Shown: positions 12,301 to 27,300 of the stretch, one piece after another | Layout of the letters: the number at the start of each line of letters is the position of its first letter | Numbering within the stretch: the first letter of the stretch is position 1 | NCBI GenBank assembly: GCA_003993805.1 | Contig: RSEF01000001.1 | Coordinates: 178,963,054-179,027,053, forward strand | Direction of reading: 5' to 3' | Source of the DNA: Himantopus leucocephalus | Lineage: Eukaryota > Chordata > Aves > Charadriiformes > Recurvirostridae | DNA: 64,000 bases | Program-made: the position numbers and the translations under genes | Notes under the pieces: model-generated | Database searches by the model: none | What the model was told of the DNA's origin: nothing | What the model saw: only the letters and a program-made list of their open reading frames with translations

Positions 12301-15300
12301 GGTAAAAAATTTGTGTGCTGCATGAATAAAAACATTACTTTATAGTCGTAACGTTTAAGTTTTGCAACAAAATAGAAAATGTTCAGTTATGTGTTAAATT
12401 TCAAAACTTTTCGATACAGCTAGCTATAGAACTTCAGTAGTTACATCAAATATTAGTTAAGTAAAACTATTTGACCATATTGTTTCTATTAATATATTAG
12501 GTAAAAGCATTTAAGTATTCAGACATTCTGCATCCTTTCTTAGCTGGAAGTCATGTTTGTACAGAGTAAGAATTTATCTCTTGAGGGCTTGTAAGAGATT
12601 TTAATATTAAGCGTTTGACTTTGCTCTAGGTGGCTTCAGCCAGATTCATATGCTGATCCTCAAAAAACGTCATTGATTTTGAATAAGGATGACATTCGAT
12701 GTGGTTGGCCAACTGTTATTACAGTACAAACAAAAGACCAGTATGGGGATGTTGTTCATGTTCCTAATATGAAGGTAATTATTCCCATCTTGGCTGTTCT
12801 TATACTTCATCATTTCTTCTTTTAGTATTTGTTGTAGATATTCCACAGAATACTGCTGTATAGAGCAGAAAGTGGCATTTGTAAATTCAGTGTAATCAGA
12901 CTTCCTTACCTCTAAATCCACAAAATTATCAAATTCTGTATTACGCCAACATAATTTCATGCAATTTTTAGCTTGTCTGTAATGAGCTATGGGTGTGTAG
13001 CTTGTGGAAATAATCAGTTGTAGACGATGTTTGATGGGGATGATATGTAAAGTGACCAGAATCCATTTTTTAACTTGTAAGCCAGGAAAGAGTATTATAA
13101 ATCTTAAACTGAATAAATGCGATGGAAAAAATAATCAGAAGCACACTGATAGACCATTTTATAGTCACTTTATTTTAGACTAGAACAGCACTTCCCCCTT
13201 TTCTGTTTCTAATATCTGGAAGTTCCTGTAGTCTTGGTTCATTGGCTGTTTTTTTTGTTGCTCTTAAAGTACTGGAAAGGAAGTATTCATGACAGCCTCA
13301 GCTAGAATTGGAAAACCCTTACAGGCTTTGGTGTAAAACCTATGGGGTATGTTACAAAAGTAGGCTGCTCGATTTGAAGTAGCAAAGCATGCAAACAAAA
13401 CAAATTGAACATAAAATGTTTTTAATGTTTTAATAAATTAAGTTACATCTCTGTTTTAAAGCCCATTATTACTCTGGAGTAGTATGGATATTTTCAAGAC
13501 TTGCTTTTGTTTAAGCCCAAAAGTAGGTGAAGTAACTTATGCAAAGGCATAATTCCTGTCATAAGAACTCTCAAATCTATTCTTTGTATAGCATGTAATA
13601 ATTTAGAGTTATCTTACACAGCTTATCTTAGCTGTAAACACATTAATTAACTGTGAGTCTACAACAGTAACACAAGAATCAGCCACAAACACAGGTTGAT
13701 TGCAATTTAGATCGTGGTGACTGAATTAAATGTGTGACAAAGGAAGCAGAAAACTTTTTAAGTAGTGATTTTACTCTATCAATCAGGAAAAGGTCATGTC
13801 AAAATATACACATCAAGATTGTTGCTGGATTTCTTGCTTAATTACTACTTTTCTTCATTAATGTTTTAAAGTAACAAATCTTAATTCAATTTAATCATGC
13901 TGTTGGACTCCTTCAGTGTGTGGTGTACTGATGTAACTTCTAATACATTAAAACAGCGTATAAAATCCACAGCAATTAAATGCATTTTAGTGCAGATTTA
14001 GGATGAGTAGTGAGTAAACTTATTTTCCAGATAGTCTGTTCTTCCTCAGGAAACTAAGTACAGCTGACTCTGTTACCTGCACTAATGAAGGTCTGTGGTG
14101 TCTCTGGGGAAAAAAAGGGTCGGAGAAAATAGGCGTTAAATGTGCCGATGTATTGGGGTGACAGAGCTAGCCAAGATCCAATCTGGCCAGATCTAGCAGG
14201 CCCTGACGACTCACTCTGAAACCTGTGCACTCCTTTGGAAGGCTCTGTTCCCTTGTTCGAGCATTTTCTGTTGGGGAAAACTTGGCTAGGCATACCGGAC
14301 TACGTGCTGCTTCCCAGGGAGTGCTCTGGGACTGGCAGAACTGACACTGGCCTTTAATGGTCATGTGCAACATCAGTTGGGTGCTTCTCTCCTGCACATT
14401 TACATATTTCAGAGATACTGTGCTTGGCTTTGCAAAGTGTTAAGTGTAGACAGCTGGATTTACAGTTAGTGCTCTAAGCACTTTTGTCACTGTACCTTAT
14501 CAGATCTAAAAGAACGTGTGTGTGTGTGTCTTCTCCCTAAATCATCTTCTGTATTCCACGTCTTATTGCAGGTAGAAGTCAAAGCTATTCCTGTTTCTCA
14601 GAAAAAAACATCTTTGCAACAAGAACAAGTTAAAAAGGTGCAACGGATACCAGGGAGTCCTGCAACAGCTGCTTCCCCTAGCAGTGACATGACCTTTGGA
14701 GGGCTTCCTTCACCAAAGCTTGACTCTTCCTATGAGCCAATGATAGTAAAAGAAGCTCGATATATTGCTATTACAATGATGAAGGTAAATTGCTGTCATT
14801 TTAGCAATGTAACTATGCAATTCAACATTCAAAGTGTGTAAAGGCATGCAAAGGAGAAGGAAAAAAAGTATGTTTCAGTTTGGTCACAATCTAAAAATAC
14901 ATTGATTACAAATTACTTTCTTTATGTTTAACTTCAGCAGAAAACTAGGTGCATCAAAAGGGCCAATTGCCTAAACTCTAAAGCAGTTATCAACTGGATG
15001 AGCACTTAAAAAGAAAAGTTCTCTTTGATTTTGATTACACTGATTAACAAACTAGTCTGAGTCACTCAGGAGAAAATAAAACAGCTACTGAAATGGTGGA
15101 GGGGAAGTGAAGCCAGTGTATCCATATAGAATTGGAGTGTTGCAGTGAATCTATATCAAAAACTAGAACTGGTGAATGTAGGAAAAAATAGGAGCTCAGC
15201 ATAGTAAAAAGACCATATGAATGATTTGTGTATCAATGCCTAAATATTAAACAACATCTGTTGAAATTAGCCACTGTCAAATGGATCAGCTCAGAAACTT

Positions 15301-18300
15301 TGCCAGCAACAGCTTTTAAAGAGGTGAAAACTGAATACAGTGTTGCTTTGAGTGTATTTTAGAACCTGCGATATATTNATTGCTTTGAGTGTATTTTAGA
15401 ACATGCGATATATTTACATATATATAACACTTACCCAGTTAAGAGATGTGACATGACGTGTATAACTAGCAGTTAGACAACTTAAGACATGTTTAATCAG
15501 GACTTAGAGAAGGATAATACTTAGTATAATCAATGTGGACTTATGGGGGGGGAATTAGCAAACTAGTGTCTTTTAGAGTATACAAGGCTATTTTTAGAGA
15601 GGATGGTGCTGCAGTAGCTANGTTGCTTTGAGTGTATTTTAGAACCTGCGATATATTTACATATATATAACACTGACCCAGTTAAGAGATGTGACATGAC
15701 GTGTATAACTAGCGGTTAGACAACTTAAGACATGTTTAATCAGGACTTAGAGGAGGATAATACTTAGTATAATCAATGTGGACTTATGGGGGGGAATTAG
15801 CAAACTAGTGTCTTTTAAAGTATACAAGGCTATTTTTAGAGAGGATGGTGCTGCAGTAGCTATGTGTAAATAGTGCAACTGACTACCAAATAGTATCTTA
15901 ATGGATCAATGAAGGAGCTGTGAAATAAATACGGTGTACAACAAATAGTTTAAGAACTTGTTAAATCGCATGTCTAAAAAGATATTTAGAACTAGGGAGA
16001 CAAGTGTCATTTGCTTGTCTGTTTGTTTTTTTTCCTTGGGGTACTACTTGGACTGTCTGACATTGTGAGAAATGCAGATGCATTACCTNGGGAGACAAGT
16101 GTCGTTTGCTTGTCTGTTCGTTTTTTTTACTTGGGGTACTACTTGGACTGTCTGACGTTGTGAGAAATGCAGATGTGTTACCTGCTGTTATTGACTAGCT
16201 TATTAACAACTGTACTTGTTANAGGGAGACAAGTGTCATTTGCTTGTCTGTTTGTTTTTTTTCCTTGGGGTACTACTTGGACTGTCTGACATTGTGAGAA
16301 ATGCAGATGCATTACCTGCTGTTATTGACTAGCTTATTAACAACTGTACTTGTTNNNNNNNNNNNNNNNNNNNNNNNNNNNNNNNNNNNNNNNNNNNNNN
16401 NNNNNNNNNNNNNNNNNNNNNNNNNNNNNNNNNNNNNNNNNNNNNNNNNNNNNNAATGAAACCAACAGGTTTATCACTAGGTCTGGTTACTTCTTCTCAA
16501 GTTGTTGCTTTTCAAAGGGTGACCCAGTAAAATTAAACAAAAACCCCAAAAGATCTGCCAGGGCTATTAAGTTTTTATAGTTTGGCTTTAATGATGATTG
16601 CCTAAACAATTTTTTTTAAGATTCTTATTCAAGGTTATATCCATATATTACTTAAGCTTGAACTGTTTCTTTACATGTATTTTTCTTCACGATCTGAGAA
16701 TTTTACGGTGTTGAGATATTTTCCAGCAGCTTCTGGTTTTATAACAGTGTTGGTAATTAAAGATGGTGGCTACTTACATTATAGGCCTTTTCTGGTTGTG
16801 TAACTTGGATTCAGAAGCTCTTACCCGTTTCTCACGGTTTGTGATTAGCATCCGCAGCAGTACAGCATGCATAAGCTATTGACTCTTCAAGAGCTTTTAC
16901 TTGCACCCCTCAAACATTTAACTCTTCTGTGTTTCCCATTCCTTGAAACATACCTCTATGGATACTATTAGGATACAAAACTACCTAATAGTGCTGTGTA
17001 CACAAGATATGACAGATATTTCTTAACAACATGAAATTATATATCTGTAAATTTCTACATGCAAAAATACCAATGCTGAAAAAGTAATACTTTGCACCAT
17101 GAAGCAACTGCAAGTGTTGTTATGGCAGACAGATAAGCGAGTGGTTATTTTGCCTACTCTGAGTTGTAGCACAGATAAACTGTAGTTACTGTTTGACTGA
17201 TATATCCACTTACATTTATTTTTTTTTAAACTTAATCTTTGTTTTCTTATAGATGCTGGACTAGAAGTGAAAGTAAAAGATCCTCCAAAGGGAATGATAC
17301 CTCCTGGAACCCAACTTATTAAACCAAAAGCAGAGCCTCAGCCAAACAAGGTTTGGAGAACCGGGGGAAAAAAAAAAACAAAAAACAAAACCAAACAAAC
17401 AAACAAAAAACCAGATAGTAATACTCGGGTGGGAATTTATTGTTGTTTAATACATACTTTATCATGTTATAGTGGTGCACAACTTAAGGATATTTGCAAA
17501 TCACTTTAGTGTGCTGAATGGAATGAAATGAATATATTGGATAATGTGAAAGATATTTATTCCATTTTCTTTCTGTCTATCCATTAATAAAACTGTTAGA
17601 AGTTCTACAGAAACTCTGAGTCTTGGCTTGTCACACGGATACTGTGCTACCGTTATGAAAGCCACAGACTGCATTCTGCACTATTGTTAGTTCTTTTTCT
17701 TTGATATTGTACAATGATATTAATTGTCCAAAGGGCTTTACAAAGATTTTCTGTTGTGATAAAGATCTTTCTTCAGTCTATATGAAATCCAAAATTGGTT
17801 TCTTTAGTGACATTTTTCTTTCTTAAAAGATCATGAGTTTATTTTTAAAAGTTACCCTTTCTGTAGCTTTTGACTTTCTCATTTCACCTCATCATTCCAA
17901 CCTGAAGGACTAAAGTAGACACATAATGGAAGAAAGCTGAAAGGTAGTGTGGCAGTACTATAAGGAAAAATGCCCAGATGAGGGAACTATCTTCCACTTC
18001 CTCTTAGATATAAAGGGAAGGGATATTAAATAAGGTGCTGGATCTTTTTTTTTTTTTCATGGAATAAACCTGTATTAAAAGATGTGGAATTCTGAAATAC
18101 CACAAGGTTATCCTTACTTGTCTTATTACAACTGCAAAGGTGGCTAAGAAATACATGGTTACAAAAAGGATCAGGTGTTTGCCAACTTCTTACCTATACA
18201 GCGTGTCCTGATTTACTTGGTTTCCAACTTTCTGAATAATCTAGAGACAGTAACTTTGTTGTACTGTTCCCCAGTCTGTAAATCCATCCAGTGTCTGCTT

Positions 18301-21300
18301 CTGCCACTAACACGACTTTTTTCCCTGCACCCACACCTCAAAATAAAAATAATAAATTTACCTTTAGTTTCCACACAATTTTTTATCCCTCATTGCAATT
18401 TTTTTCCACCAAAAAATGCTTCTAGGCTTTCCTCCCTTCTCTTGGAAGGAAGACTTCCTGGTTACTTCATTACCTTAATTAAAACTCCAAATCCCACTGA
18501 GTGAGATTCATCTCACAGAGCTTAATGATATCTCCATCCAAGCTGATCATTATATGTGTTGTTAGCTGTCACCAAAGTGAGACACACATCTGGTCTAAGA
18601 TGAGAGAAATTGCTGGATGGAAGTGCTGTCTGTCTTTTCAGTTATTACAGTGGGAGTTGAGGTGACTGGTTTATACATAATAGCTACATTTTGATAAGTA
18701 ACAGTCTTTAAGACAGTTAAAAATACTTGACAAAATTAAGCATCTGATGTTCTAAGGCATGACCTAGTGTTTAATTTATCTCCCTGCGTTGTTCTGTTTT
18801 CATGTCTTGTTTCTTGTTCCAAGTTGTAGTCTCTTTGAAAGAGGAACCATCTTTCTGTCCTGTATATAGTGTCTGTAGAGCCTGCTGCAAAAATACACTA
18901 GACCTTTCATGGTAAATCATGTTATCAGTCTTCTTTCTTCTGTGTCATATTAAATCACATCAACCAGGTTAGAATAATTCTTTGTGTATGAAACAGCAGT
19001 ATTATAAATAATACAGAAAGATAATTATTGGGCTGTGCTCCGTGCTTCTGAAGCCAAGAATGCAGATTAGACATGTATCAGTCAGAGACAGTCCAATATA
19101 CCAAATCATGTTTTGCTGAGAAAAAGGGCTTAGTTGAGCTCTAGAAGCTTCTTCCTCTTCTTTGTCACCCTGAAATTCCAGATAGTTATAACCAAAGGAC
19201 GTTAACAGTGCATTTTCAGCAGTGATCTGTTCTCCAGTAGAAACATTAAAATTTTGTAGTCAAACCTTACTTGAATTGCAAGTTGAAAATGGATACTATA
19301 TTGTGATTTTTGTATTGATTTTGTCATTCTCTGTTATTTGAAATCAGATGAAAATCTGGTTTTCCTGTCCATCCAAGTTGGTGAAGGAGATTATCATAGT
19401 GAGATGTATTCAGCCTGGAGTGTATGACCCATAACAGCTGCCTTCTCATTGGCTGTGAAACTTAGATTAGCTAATTTGCAGGAAATTCCATTCCACATCC
19501 TGTTGAGGGAAATATTATCTTTCAAGCCACATAATGTAATTCAGGGTAGTTAGAACCAACAAGAAGAAAGCAATCCTAATTTAGCTGAATTGGAAGGGGC
19601 AAAACTGGTACCAGAATGATTGGTCACTAACATGTTTTGACTTTCTACTGTCCTCACATGGCTGAACAAGTAGCTAGCATCAATTGCCAAAAAAAAAACC
19701 AACCTAACAAAAACCACCAAACCCAAAAGCTCTGGGCAGGGAGTGGTTTTTTGCATCCCCCTTGAAAACTGCTGTGCACTGTAAGGGAGATGTATGTGTT
19801 AATTGCTGTGCTTTTCTGCGTGAGTCACTTCTTTTAGTTGGAGTCCAGTTTGTGTATGCTCCATGGAAGAACTGACTTTGGGGGTGTTATATGGGACACC
19901 CATATAACAGTCTGTATGGGACTGTTGTACCATAGAGAAATATTCCGAGCAAAGAGGTGCTATATCAGAAAGAAAACTCAGATAATTAAGTTTTTCACGA
20001 TAGTCAGAAATGAGCACAAGAGAACCTTTAAGCTGGTTTTTGTTGTATTGTCTGTCAGTGGATCTGATCCCTAAACGGTTTGTAGTTACAGCTTGGAAAT
20101 CTTTTATTAACTAGTTAGCTGCTGCAAAGGAGAAAAATGCTCTTTCCAGGCCTGTGCGTATCCAAATCTTGAGTGTGAGTTCTTCTTCCTCTAAATTCAA
20201 GTTATTAATTGAAGTTCTAGCCAGCCCATCATATGATTTTCTGAAGTAACATTTTGGGGAAATATTGCGGGGACCCCTAATTTGCAAGGTTTTGTTTATA
20301 GACACGCCTATGTTGAGAATGCTATCAGCAGTAATTCAGCCTTATATTTTTATAAGGACCTTGGAAGTCTTAGTTTTGCCTGTTGAGAGGAAATCTAAAT
20401 CCTTGGAGTAACAGAACTGTTAGTAAGCAAAACCATTTTGGAGTAAGTTACATCTGAAATTCTTTACATGCTTCTGTGTTTTTTTTAAATTAGCCTCAAA
20501 ATGAATACCATTTCTTAAAATGAGTAATTTCTTTAGGAAGAAAACATGAATTCATGCACTTAGCTGTTACCTTTCATTACTTGCCTTTTCCTAAGTTTAT
20601 TCTTTCCATATCATTCTGTGCTTTATGTTAAGTTGAAGATTGAGTCCATACTTCAGTTGATACTTTTTTCAGTTTTACATGTGGAGTTTGAAAATTACCT
20701 TCCCAGAAAAAGGTTTTATACCACATGCATAGAATATATGCACCTAAAACCAGAGACCAAAAGGATGGCTTACATTTGTTCTCTATGGGATAGTTGCCTG
20801 ATAATGTGTTTGGTGAAAAAATGACAGTGAATAACAACTGGGAGATTTTGGGGGCTGTAGTAAATCAAACTAGTAACAAGGAGCATCTGATCTAACCTTC
20901 TTGTGAAAAAGGGAGAAACTATTGACATAGCTATTTGAAAAATAAACTAACGAAGTAGAAAGATCTGTTCTTTTTCTATTTTTAAATGGTTATTTAAATT
21001 AGTGAAGGAAAATGTCCAATTTTGGGGCAAAATGCCAAACAGACTAAACAGAATGTTATGGTAGTGCAAATGAGAACTGGAAATCCCAGGTTGGTCAATT
21101 GCTGGAAATACTAAATTTGAGAAAGCAAAACCCTTGAAACTTGCAAGAATGAATACAATGGCAGGGAGAGGGCAGTTAAAAGAATCAGAAGCTTGTACTG
21201 AATGTTGTGTGGTATAACAGACATCTTTTCAAGACTGAATAAATGCACTTTTAAGGTTTTTTTTGAACATTATTATTTTATTGGTTATAGTAAAAAAGTG

Positions 21301-24300
21301 AAGTTATACACAGCAGCCATGGGAAACTAGCAACAAACTGTAACTCTAAGACTGCCGTCTCATCACTAGCGTTTCAGAATCTGTTAAACCTATTTCTTTT
21401 TACTCTTTGAGAGCTCTGTTCCAATTTTTTCTTCCTTACTGTCTTCCTTTGCTTCTCTTAGGTTCGCAAATTTGTGGCCAAGGACAGTGCAGGGCTTCGT
21501 ATCCGTAGCCACCCTTCCCTTCAGAGTGAGCAAATAGGCATAGTGAAAGTCAATGGATCCATCACTTTCATTGACGAGGTAATTAATAAGACATTTCTGT
21601 TGAAAATTGAGCTAAGATGTAAAATTAATTCATGCAAGTAATGTTTTTTCCTGTTTAGATGTTGACGTATACAACTTAAGAATGTAAGAGTATAAATTGC
21701 AAAAAATCTAAATATTTACTAATTTAGTTTTTCAAGCTGTCGTTTCCTTTTAATTTACTTCCTTGAAAACCTGTGTAACAAACTTTTGAGACTCTGATAT
21801 GAGGAAACAAAATTCCTAGAGTTCATCTTATAATAATATCTCTAAGGATTTAGCTGTTCACAACTTACTATTTAAACTCTACACAAAAATTCCGATGTAG
21901 GTGTCATTTTCATTGCATCTTTCACTTACACTTCTGAAAGATCACTAGTCTGTTAGACTACTATGCATGTATTTTTCTTACAATATAACTTCATATACAA
22001 GGAATATTTTTGCAATTTACTAAGTTATATCAGCAGTGGAGAAATGGAAAGTGGGGAACTTACGAAGCTTATAAAGGCTTGGCTTTCTTTCCTCTTTCCT
22101 CTCAAATCAACTCTTACTATTGCATGATCTGATTTAAATTTATCTTTGCTCCTTGCCTTCTAATAAGATATGCCTCCCATTGCTTTGAAATTCTGATTTG
22201 GGCGATATTTGTCTTTACCTATTCTTACATTCTGTCAGCATAGTGAAGATCATTACTTCCTTGCTACTATTGTCTGTTTGTCTGAAGTCTGTTAATCCTT
22301 AGTAGCTACAGAACAGTTACAGGAGGGCATGGCTCGTTTTTGTTGCTTGTTTCCCATAGATCCACAATGATGATGGTGTTTGGCTGAGGCTGAATGATGA
22401 GACAATAAAGAAGTATGTTCCTAACATGAATGGTTACACTGAAGCCTGGTGTCTCTCTTTTAACCAACATCTTGGCAAGAGCCTTCTGGTACCTGTTGAC
22501 GTAAGTAAAAGGTGCCTTTGAAAAATATCCAAAAGTACACTCTATCCTCATTACAAGACTTTCTTTAATTAAGGCTGCAAATGAGTCCTGAGGTAAACAA
22601 TGTTTCAATTACTAAATACTACCTTATATGTGTTTGCATTTTTGAGGGCTATTGTGTAATGAGGGTGGAGTGTAGAAAGGTTTGAGGCTTTTTATGTTGA
22701 AGCCTCTTCTCCTAGAAAAGAAACGAAGTGCAAGGACCTCTATAACAGTGTACAAAAGTGTAATCATATAGATTGTGACCTGTACCAGGTGTTTCTGATG
22801 CAAGATGTCATTGTCCATAGAGTAGCCTACTGATGCCATGATTTCAGAAGAGGCTTACAGCCTGCGGTGACTCAATGTAATTGGGACTTCTTAAAAATTG
22901 AAAAGTTCTTCAGGCTTTGGGTTTTGTGTATATTTTTTGTGAGTTTTACACCTGAATCCTTGAGTTATCAATTTATTAGCTAATCAAAGAATCCCAGAGC
23001 ATCAAGACAGAGTAAAAATTTAAATTTATAATAAGAGTAAGCATCATTTATCTGGATAACTGTAATGGTGGTTATCACTATGGTTCAAGTTCTGTAAACA
23101 AGATGCAGATTAAAAAAAATTAAACATGGAAAGAAAAAAGTACCTTAGCTAAACCAATGTTTCTCAAAAAATTTATGAAAGTGCAGGCCTTTCTGGCTCA
23201 TGTAGTTTTGTGCATTCCCCAGAGTGGGCATTAACTTGGTTTCTTCAGGGCAGAATGTGAGAACCAGATCTAATTGTTAATACAGCTATTTAGATTTGAT
23301 TTGTCCTCTTATATGAGTGAACCGCTGCTGCGGTTGAAGACAGTTAACAAATATTTGGCTAAATTAAACACCTGCAGCCAGTAATGACACCCTGTTCATG
23401 TTTTCCAGTTGCAGAAGAACTGAGATATTCCCAGTTCCAGTGAAACTGGGCTGTTTGCTAGTAGCCAAATCTGGCAATTCATAAGTCCCCTGTGGCTGCA
23501 GCCTGTGTTCTGGCAAACACTGTTATATGCTGCAACTAGATCTTCTTCCTGTTCACCTTCTTGTCAATAAATTATTTGTTATAACTATTTGGAGATTTCT
23601 TTCAATGAAATCCTTGTTTTGGGAAGTGCTTTCATATTGCATTTGACAAGCAAATTATTTCTGTACTCAGTCATGAGTTACTCGAACACTATGACAACAG
23701 GCATATTTGTCTAGTTTGTTGTAGCATGTATTAAAAAAATGAAAACCAATAAGCTTTGACTAAAATCTTGGTCGTATTTTTGGCCTTAGAAATTGATACT
23801 CATTGGAAAATAGCTATAGCGTACTTCCACAAAATATCAATACTTATATGCAGCAGTATTGTAAGCCGGGATGGGTGTTATGTTTTGTTATATTTTATTT
23901 CATTTTTTTCTATTCTTAATGTTTTTTTACTTGCTGATGGGGAAAAGTTTTGAGCTCAGTAGTCAGGTACATGGTTAGCAAGAACTTACTGGTTGGTACA
24001 TTTCAAATGGCTCTAGTACACACTTACTTCTAGAGAAGAACATACCCTGTGCTCTCTGAGAAAAGCTTGAAAGGAAATGGCTGTCATAAATAAATACACT
24101 GAGTATTCAATCTTGATAATATAATCTTGATAATTCAAATTTCATTTGAATAGGTCAGGTGATGAAATTCAGTAAACTCTTTTGTAAGCTCCTGATTTTT
24201 GTAACATAGCTTAAAACTCTTTTTTCCTTCTAAGTCTTGATCACATAAAGTGATACTGCTTTCTTGGTAGAAAGTTTTAAAATAAAATCTCTTTTAAGGT

Positions 24301-27300
24301 CATTACTGATTTGAGAATATTCAAAAATATGTCTGTCTTTCTCTAAACTGTCTGAGAAAACGATGTCCCTGCTCATTGCAGGAGAGGTTGCACTAGATGA
24401 CCTTTAAAGGTCCCTTCCAACCCAAACTATTCTATGAAAAGAACTGTATTTTTATTAAGTTGTCAAATCTGATCATGCAGCATTCTAGGGGTGTATGATT
24501 CATGCTGCAAAAGATGTTCAATTAAGCAATAAATGCTGAAGGTTCTGTAGATGAAATTGTGAAATAATCCCTATCTGTTCATCGTTTCTGTTGATTCGGG
24601 TAACTGAATGACATGATAAGCAGAATGTAGTAAAAAAACTCTGTTAATATACAAGATTTTTGGAATCCAGAGCTGTTCTACCTGTATTGGTTTTAGAAGA
24701 AGGAAACAGATGGGAAAAAGTCTCTCACGTGACTGAAAATACAACTGGAAAATCAAGCGGCTGAATTAGCCATTGTATTCCCTGTTCAAATGAATACCAC
24801 ATTATTTTTATTATACTCAATTTTTATTCAACTCATGAGTGCACAGACTTGGCAACTCCAATTACATTGCTTTGTCACATTTAAGCGTACAGGCTTTTTT
24901 CTAATCATCCCTTAAGTAAATATAATCTCCAGTACATTTTGTAAAATATATTTAAGGTATCTTTTTTAAAGAAAGCTTGAATTCTATTTCATCACTGTAT
25001 TAATAGAACAGTGAACACAAAAAAAAGTGTATAATTTTTCAGCAGTGTTGATTTCAGCTTCTTGTCCTCCTGGCATATATACTGTATTTACATCTTAAGT
25101 TTCTTTGTAGACCTTAAGCATATATTTTATGATAAAGCAAATACTGAGCATCTTAGATCTTGTAAATACAATGTTTCTGTATATTTTGATCAAAGCTATT
25201 ATATTTAAAGACAATTTTTCACAGGAAAGCAGAGACCCATTGTAGCTGCCAAACTATTTGAGCTGTGTTCATTTACCTTCTTAAGAAAAGCTGTATAGAC
25301 AAATCCTTTCATGAGGGGCTGCCATGTAGCCATTGATCTAAAATTGATCATCCAGTCCATCGTTGGTAATATGGTTATGAGACTATGAATTTAATAGATG
25401 GTGATTTTGGGTAAAAGTATAAGTCTTAATAGGTTGCCATTTTGCATAAGCTTCTTCCTTCCCTGGTAGTTACTTTTCCTCCTGTCTTGTGACATGTGGA
25501 GCGGCTGAGGGAACTGGGGTTGTTTAGCCTGGAGAAAAGAAGGCTGAGAGGAGAACTTACCGCTGTCTACAGCTACCTGAAAGGAGGTTGTAGCAAGGTG
25601 GGGGTCGGTCTGTTCTCCCAAGTAGCAGGCATTAGGACAAGAGGAAACAGCCTCCAGTTGCTCCAGGGGAGGTTTAGGTTGGGTATTAGGAAACATTTAT
25701 TCACCGAAAGGGCTGTCAAGCATTGGAACAGGCTGCCCAGGGAAGTGGTTGATTTGCTATCCCTGGAGGTATTTAAAAGACGTGTAGATGTGGTGCTGAG
25801 GGACATGGTTTAGTGCTGGACTTGGCCACTCCAGGTTAATGGTTGGACTTGATGATCTTAAAGGTCTTTTCCAACCTAAACCATTCTATGATTCAGTTAA
25901 CTGTTTTTGAAAAAAATACTTGTTAAGTTCTGATAGAGGGTGTTACATATAGGGGATAGATTACACGTAGTACTAAGTAGAAAGGTACATACAGCATAAA
26001 ACAGCACACATTAGGGAGAAATAGAATTTTATCTTGGTTAAGCTCTGGAACTTGACTTTTTAAAAATAATATTCTGAATATGTTTTTGTTACTTCATTTT
26101 AAATATCAAACTCTATAATTATAGGGAATATTGTACCCTACTGCCCAATTTTACTATTATATTCCCCAACCACCATAGGCAAACAGGATTGAGAAACTGC
26201 ATATTTTTCAAACCAGTCTTGCAGTGGAAGAAAGAGCCAAAATTAGTATGTAGACTGCAGTGTTTGATCACAGAACCTCAGAAAGCTGAATGTTCTGTGG
26301 AAGCATTGAAGGACATTCACAATAAATTTCTACCGTCATTTTAGGCATGATGGAAAGCAATTGGAGAGTAAAATATCAAGATGGTTGTTTAAGAAAAAAC
26401 AGCCTTAGCTTTGAAAAATAATACTGATTGAGATTTTAAATGCTTCTTAATGGTCTGCTAATTTTTCGTGGTGAAATGAAGTAATTCATATTTAATTTTT
26501 TGATTTCTGAAACTTAAATTCTATTGAAAAAAAGTATGAATTCCTGAAATTATTTTTAGTTTTTGGAAGGGAAAGCTTGAAAAGAAAAAAATAACTAAAT
26601 CTACAGATGGTAGCATAAGGACTCAATATAAAGCTTGTATGGACTAGTTTTGTCAGAATGAAAACTTTAATTCTCGAATACATGCCTGATCCATTCATCG
26701 AAACTGGCGTACAGCCTGCTGACATCTGAGGTTCCCAGAGCAAAGGAGACCTTCCAGTTTGATCTTCTTGGTGTTGCTAAGCCAGCATGGTCCCACTTCA
26801 CTGCTGCTGGTTTCTTTTTTATGTTCTACACATACAGCTTTATAGCATACAAAAGCAGATCTTTGAAACAGTACTTAAATATTTTAGGCATGGATAGTCC
26901 ATGTTTCTCTGTACAGTAGAATTCCATCACAAAATATGAGATGTGCTGCAAAGTAATATAATTAGTCCATTAAACAAATGTAGGTTTTTAATAGTTGCCA
27001 TCGTTTTATGTCAAATTGATAAGACTTTACTCTGCCAATCTTCCTGTCTAACACTCCCCACCTTCCCCAGTGCCCCAAAACATACCTCACTAGTGCATCT
27101 GTACCTCTTTCAATTTTGGGTAGAGGTACTAAATTCTAAAGAAATGCTGGTGTTTGACAATTTTCCTGTTTTTGTCAAAACTGCAAATGGTTCGTAATAC
27201 TGAAACTTGATGTAAGCAGAGGTTTTGCAAATAGTATATAGCTAGATGATTTGCTTCTATCCTGAGACAGAAGCATGGTTTTACTTACTTTTAACATATT

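Larger units (their letters stand above)
14785..17252 (+). other. MYCBP2: intron region with assembly gap; one MYCBP2 exon missing
   Basis: Exon w9 ends in phase 0 while exon w10 begins with the last two bases of an Asp codon, so they cannot be spliced directly in frame. A filamin-repeat exon of roughly 170 nt (phase 0 in, one base out) must lie between them. I found no trace of it in 14785-16354 or 16455-17252, so it most likely lies in the 100-N gap. The rest holds N-separated false duplications. Confidence 0.85.

Noticed and set aside
15343..16354. Possible biological tandem repeat (VNTR)
   Set aside because: Copies are separated by single Ns and the same pattern recurs at unrelated places, so assembly duplication explains it better.
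18175..18504. 109-codon open frame in intron w10
   Set aside because: Pyrimidine-rich sequence giving Leu/Ser/Pro/Phe-rich peptide; no splice context and no recognisable protein.
18800..18900. Possible old L2-type LINE tail (CTCTTTGAAAGAGGAACCAT region)
   Set aside because: Only a weak resemblance over less than 100 bases; not enough to report as an element.
25496..25813. 105-codon open frame as a gene
   Set aside because: It lies wholly within a CR1 3' fragment.
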